Below, one piece after another: positions 61,012 to 64,000 of a stretch of DNA of 64,000 bases (positions are counted from its first letter, which is position 1; each line of letters opens with the position of its first letter). The notes below the pieces were generated by a model. That model searched no databases and was not told the origin of the DNA. It was given only the letters and a program-made list of their open reading frames with translations. The DNA is from Mesorhizobium sp. YC-39 (GTDB lineage Bacteria > Pseudomonadota > Alphaproteobacteria > Rhizobiales > Rhizobiaceae): the NCBI RefSeq assembly GCF_025753795.1, contig NZ_JAOWPS010000003.1, positions 62,001 to 126,000 on the forward strand. Reading direction: 5' to 3'. The position numbers were made by a program, and so were the translations under genes.

Positions 61012-61440
61012 TCAGCCCACCACTTCCAGGCCCATCGAACGGGCGGAGCCCTCGACCATGCGCATGGCCGCCTCGACGTCGTTGGCGTTCAAATCCTTCA
61101 TCTTCTGCTCGGCGATGGCGCGCACCTTGTCGCGGCCGATCGTGCCGGCCTTGACCTTGCCCGGCTCCTTCGAGCCCGACTTCAGGTTCGCGGCCTTCTT
61201 CAGGAAGTAGCTCACCGGCGGCGTCTTCATGACGAAGGTGAACGACTTGTCCTGGTAGTAGGTGATGACGACCGGGATCGGCGAGCCCTTTTCCATTTCC
61301 TGGGTCTGCGCGTTGAACGCCTTGCAGAACTCCATGATGTTGATGCCGCGCTGACCAAGCGCCGGGCCGATCGGGGGCGACGGCGTAGCCGAGCCCGCGG
61401 CAACCTGGAGCTTGAGCTGGCCTGCAACTTTCTTAGCCAT
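61012..61440 (-). CDS. rplK: Ribosomal protein L11
   Basis: 142 aa. The proline-rich N-terminal domain [24 protein letters not shown] is the thiostrepton/GTPase-centre region; the C-terminal RNA-binding domain ends with [10 protein letters not shown]. It binds the 1070 region of 23S rRNA. 172 nt after nusG. Confidence 0.98.
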   Translation of the reverse strand: MAKKVAGQLKLQVAAGSATPSPPIGPALGQRGINIMEFCKAFNAQTQEMEKGSPIPVVITYYQDKSFTFVMKTPPVSYFLKKAANLKSGSKEPGKVKAGTIGRDKVRAIAEQKMKDLNANDVEAAMRMVEGSARSMGLEVVG

Positions 61441-61612
61441 CTCTATTCCTGCCTTTTCTCATGCCGGCCCCACTATCGGGGAAACACCGGCGGTTGCAGT
61501 CTGGTGGTGCGGTTCGCGCGGCCGGCTAAAGCCACATTCGCCTCCCACCCGTTCCGGCCGCGCGATTTTCCGCGCCGCCTCCCCTGCCGCCAGCGGCGGC
61601 AAGGATTTCGGA

Positions 61613-62140
61613 TCAGCCCTTTTCGACCTGTCCGAATTCGAGATCGACGGGCACAGCGCGCCCGAAGATCGAAACTTCCACCTTGAGCCGCGCCCGCTCC
61701 TCGTCCACTTCCTGGACGAAACCGTTGAACGAGGCGAACGGACCATCCGAAACACGGATCGCCTCGCCGATCTCGAACGTGACCGAGGGCTTGGGCCGCT
61801 CGACGCCTTCCTGCACCTGGTTCAGGATGCGCTGGGCCTCGGCTTCGGTGATCGGCACCGGCTTCGAGTCGCCCAGGAAGCCGGTGACCTTCGGCGTGTT
61901 CTTCACCAGCGAGAACACCGCATCGGTCAAATTGGCCTTCAACAGCACATAGCCCGGGAAGAACTTGCGCTCGGCATCGACCTTACGACCGCGGCGGATC
62001 TCGACAACCTTCTCGGTCGGCACCACGATCTGCTCGATGTCGGCGGACAGGCCCTTCTGCTTGGCCTTGTTCTCGATATCCTCGGCGACCTTCTTTTCAA
62101 AGTTCGAATAGGCGTGGACGATGTACCACCGCGCAGTCAT
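61613..62140 (-). CDS. nusG: Transcription elongation and antitermination factor NusG
   Basis: 175 aa. The NGN domain begins RWYIVHAYSNFEKKVAEDI and has FFPGYVLLKANL; the C-terminal KOW domain has VSDGPFASFNGFVQEVDEERARLKVEVSIFGR. It bridges RNA polymerase to Rho or to S10. Preceded by secE, 27 nt away, as usual. Confidence 0.98.
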   Translation of the reverse strand: MTARWYIVHAYSNFEKKVAEDIENKAKQKGLSADIEQIVVPTEKVVEIRRGRKVDAERKFFPGYVLLKANLTDAVFSLVKNTPKVTGFLGDSKPVPITEAEAQRILNQVQEGVERPKPSVTFEIGEAIRVSDGPFASFNGFVQEVDEERARLKVEVSIFGRAVPVDLEFGQVEKG

Positions 62141-62167
62141 CTCAAGACTTCTCCGTAATCGCCGGAC

Positions 62168-62371
62168 TTAGCGTCCAATGCCCAGAATCTGCTCGACCGC
62201 GATGCCCATGAGCTGATCGGCGGTGAAGAAAAAGATCATCGCGATCAGAGCGAACGCCAGGACCATTACCGTCGAGATCATCGTTTCGCGGCGCGACGGC
62301 CAAGTCACCTTGGCGGTCTCCGAGCGAACCTGCTGGAGAAAGACGAAAGGATTTGTGGTTTTCGAAGCCAT
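62168..62371 (-). CDS. secE: Preprotein translocase subunit SecE
   Basis: 67 aa, minimal SecE. The amphipathic helix VRSETAKVTWPSRRET is diagnostic and is followed by a single membrane helix (STVMVLAFALIAMIFFF). ATG 62371 is the best start; a TTG six codons upstream is possible. It clamps SecY. Gene order secE-nusG-rplK-rplA is standard. Confidence 0.97.
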   Translation of the reverse strand: MASKTTNPFVFLQQVRSETAKVTWPSRRETMISTVMVLAFALIAMIFFFTADQLMGIAVEQILGIGR

Positions 62372-62542
62372 GTGCCGCTCTGTCTTCAAGACCCGTTGAC
62401 CGGATCTCCTGGATGATCCCGCTGGCCGGGACGTGCCGCCTGAGCGTCATGGCCGCGCCGAATCAGCGCAATCATTTCGCCCATGCAAATCGGACGCGTA
62501 AAGCCGGCTTCCCAGCTCCACGCGTCGCGTGTCTGTTCTGTC

Positions 62543-62571
62543 TACATAAAACCGATTCTTGATCCACGCAA
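62543..62571 (-). promoter_or_regulatory. Candidate promoter of secE-nusG
   Basis: On the minus strand TTGCGT and TATGTA are 17 nt apart, in the 373-nt spacer between tRNA-Trp and secE. Moderate match to sigma-70; unproven. Confidence 0.35.
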
Positions 62572-62744
62572 GTGGCAAGTGTCCGCTTTATGACCAAGCG
62601 CCGCCTCGGAACCATCCAGTCGTCCCGTCCCGGCTATAGGGCTCTTATGCCCCAACTCTGCCTATATGGCAAGTCGCCAGCCGATTTTCAAAGGCCGGCG
62701 CGTTGAAACCAGGCTTTTTCGAGAAAGTTGCCATTTCGCAGAAA

Positions 62745-62820
<76 letters not shown>

Positions 62821-62933
62821 ATTCGTGCGCATTTCGGCGCAGCAGGCGCTTCCTAAAAGCTTCCGCGCGCTCTGTAAAGAGCGGCGTACGGGGATAGCCG
62901 GTGTAAAAATAGAGTGTTCCCTGGCCTGCCCCG

Positions 62934-63413
62934 TTATTCGCCACTCGGTCTGTACGGCCCGCCCGGCACGCCCCAGCCCCAGGCCGGCATCGGTTCGGTC
63001 TCGGGATCGCAGGTCTCGCCAAGGTTGGAATTCATCTTGGCCAGCCGCGACCCCCACTCGACATAGGCCATGAGAGCCGAGCGGAATTCCGGATCGCCCG
63101 GCAGACCGACTTCATCGGCGGCATCGACGAGAAGGTTGATCCAGCGGCGGCGCTGTTCCTCGGTCAGATGCTTGCCGAGATGATGCATCACCATCTCGCG
63201 GTGGCCGCCATGGCTTTCGCTGTAGGTCTTCGGCCCGCCAAAGACCTCGCCGATGAAAGCGGCGACATGGGCAGGATGATCGGGCGACATGTTTTTGAAC
63301 ACCGGCCCGACTATGGGGTCCTGAAACACCTTGCCGTAAAAGGTCCGCGTCAGTCGGTTCAGCGCCTCGGTGCCGCCGGCCCATTCGAACAATGTCGGGA
63401 CGTCCTGGTGCAT
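62934..63413 (-). CDS. Group II truncated hemoglobin
   Basis: 159 aa. PTLFEWAGGTEALNRLTRTFYGKV at the start and FGGPKTYSE, with the proximal His in the MVMHHLGKHL stretch and the G-helix motif YVEWGSRLAKMNS. These fit the group II (trHbO) family, which binds O2 and NO and is linked to redox or nitrosative stress protection. ATG 63413 is preferred to the GTG just before it because GAGGA lies 6 nt upstream. The tail is Pro/Trp/Gly-rich. Confidence 0.88.
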   Translation of the reverse strand: MHQDVPTLFEWAGGTEALNRLTRTFYGKVFQDPIVGPVFKNMSPDHPAHVAAFIGEVFGGPKTYSESHGGHREMVMHHLGKHLTEEQRRRWINLLVDAADEVGLPGDPEFRSALMAYVEWGSRLAKMNSNLGETCDPETEPMPAWGWGVPGGPYRPSGE

Positions 63414-63505
63414 CACCGGTCCTCGACTGTGATCGACAGGGACGATAGCGGAAGGATCGTGCTTGGCTCAACCTGCCTCGATGGCCAGTTCGGGTCGGCG
63501 CAGTG

Positions 63506-64000
63506 CTATAGCTTCGGTGGCGCCGCGGCCTCGGCATTGGCTGATGGCGTGACCCTGCAATTGTCAGGCTTCGGCACCGACCGACAGATGGTGGCGCCCG
63601 TCAGCTCGTCCACCGATTGAGGTCCGGTCGTCAGCCCGAACTTCAGCATCGTGTCGGGTTCGAGTTGGTGCTGGACTGAATGAAGCTGAATTGCGCTGAA
63701 TAGATCCCGGCCAATCGCCATGTCGTCGAGATAGGCCTCAACCTTCTGCGCTTGCCCCACGGATTGAACGCTGAGGCGCGCACTGGGGCCGACAAGGCGC
63801 CTGACACCGCCGGCGAGCATGACCGCACAGGCCGAATTGCATTCGCCACCTGAATCGACGGTAAGCCCGGCATGGATGCCATCCAGCCCGGCATGGATGC
63901 TATCCAGCCCGGCATGGACGTCATCCTTGGCCACGCAACCCACTGCGCCTGGATCACAATCGACGAAATCCGTTCGGGCGACGGCAACGTCGAGCTTGTG
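63506..64000 (-). CDS. Partial exported-type protein with SAC motif and heptapeptide repeats (5' end outside window)
   Basis: 165 codons are present and the frame is open to the right edge. Near the edge-proximal end are three tandem heptapeptides of the form D-x-(I/V)-H-A-G-L (DNA 63864-63926), followed by VDSGGECNSACAVMLAGGVRRLVG. The GG-CNSAC-...-AGG pattern recalls periplasmic ClpP/crotonase-like proteins of the COG3904 type, where Ser acts as nucleophile; this is a guess from memory. The C-terminal part has no named motif. Function unknown. Confidence 0.6.
   Translation of the reverse strand, partial: HKLDVAVARTDFVDCDPGAVGCVAKDDVHAGLDSIHAGLDGIHAGLTVDSGGECNSACAVMLAGGVRRLVGPSARLSVQSVGQAQKVEAYLDDMAIGRDLFSAIQLHSVQHQLEPDTMLKFGLTTGPQSVDELTGATICRSVPKPDNCRVTPSANAEAAAPPKL
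63864..63926. repeat. Three 21-bp tandem repeats in the right-edge gene
   Basis: Units start at 63864, 63885 and 63906; each begins AGCCCGGCATGGA and ends ATCC, differing at one to three positions. The period of 21 bp keeps the reading frame. Confidence 0.85.

Noticed and set aside
62390..62744. A second tuf gene or other coding sequence between tRNA-Trp and secE
   Set aside because: No open frame with EF-Tu motifs; the stretch holds only a candidate promoter.
63864..63926. 21-bp tandem units as a CRISPR array
   Set aside because: Three contiguous coding units with no unique spacers.

Overview
The window looks like a chromosomal core segment of a high-GC alphaproteobacterium of the Rhizobiales, most probably Mesorhizobium or a close relative. 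The evidence is the fused str-S10-spc-alpha ribosomal cluster without rpsD or rpmJ, the glnB-glnA pair next to a eukaryote-like type II glutamine synthetase (glnII), an ATP12-type chaperone, a DUF2735-like small protein, DUF930, and sigma-54 (-24/-12) elements before the nitrogen genes. The genus is inferred from gene content, not from a search.

Layout. 1-5645: a partial exported protein, the tightly coupled cysK-alaX-sseA-GNAT group (minus), then an SDR and an alpha/beta hydrolase (plus). 5733-12666: an RNA helicase, pccB, a 668-aa exported Cys-rich CXXCH protein, and the NAD(P)HX repair enzyme nnr. 12946-17986: the nitrogen locus, with glnB-glnA (plus), a 1.45-kb insertion, glnII (minus) and a 65-aa protein diverging from glnII. 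18078-28002: an MFS permease, ATP12, EamA, RluC-type, CrcB, an aspartyl hydroxylase, DUF930, rarA and a Deg protease, all minus. 28003-28628: a low-GC frameshifted orphan. 28696-47636: the ribosomal supercluster (rpsL to rplQ, with fusA, tuf, secY, adk and rpoA), all minus. 48110-50174: a small conserved protein, a sugar dehydrogenase and an O-methyltransferase. 50255-62371: rpoC, rpoB, rplL, rplJ, rplA, rplK, nusG and secE. Then come tRNA-Trp, a truncated hemoglobin and a partial exported protein at the right edge.

How it works together. About half of the window is the transcription and translation machinery on one strand, with many 1-4 nt overlaps and candidate leader hairpins (L10 leader, rpoB-rpoC hairpin, rpsM-rpsK palindrome). 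The nitrogen locus pairs the PII sensor and both glutamine synthetases behind sigma-54-type promoters.

The most unusual structure is the insertion at the 3' end of glnA. A 16-bp exact direct repeat of the glnA terminal codons (14809-14824 and 16261-16276) brackets a lower-GC segment. That segment carries a frameshifted YaaC-like gene and repeated GTGGTACG motifs near both ends, and it separates glnA from what appears to be its native bidirectional terminator. It reads like the remnant of a site-specific integrative element using glnA as its attachment site. A second low-GC frameshifted gene lies beside the ribosomal cluster.
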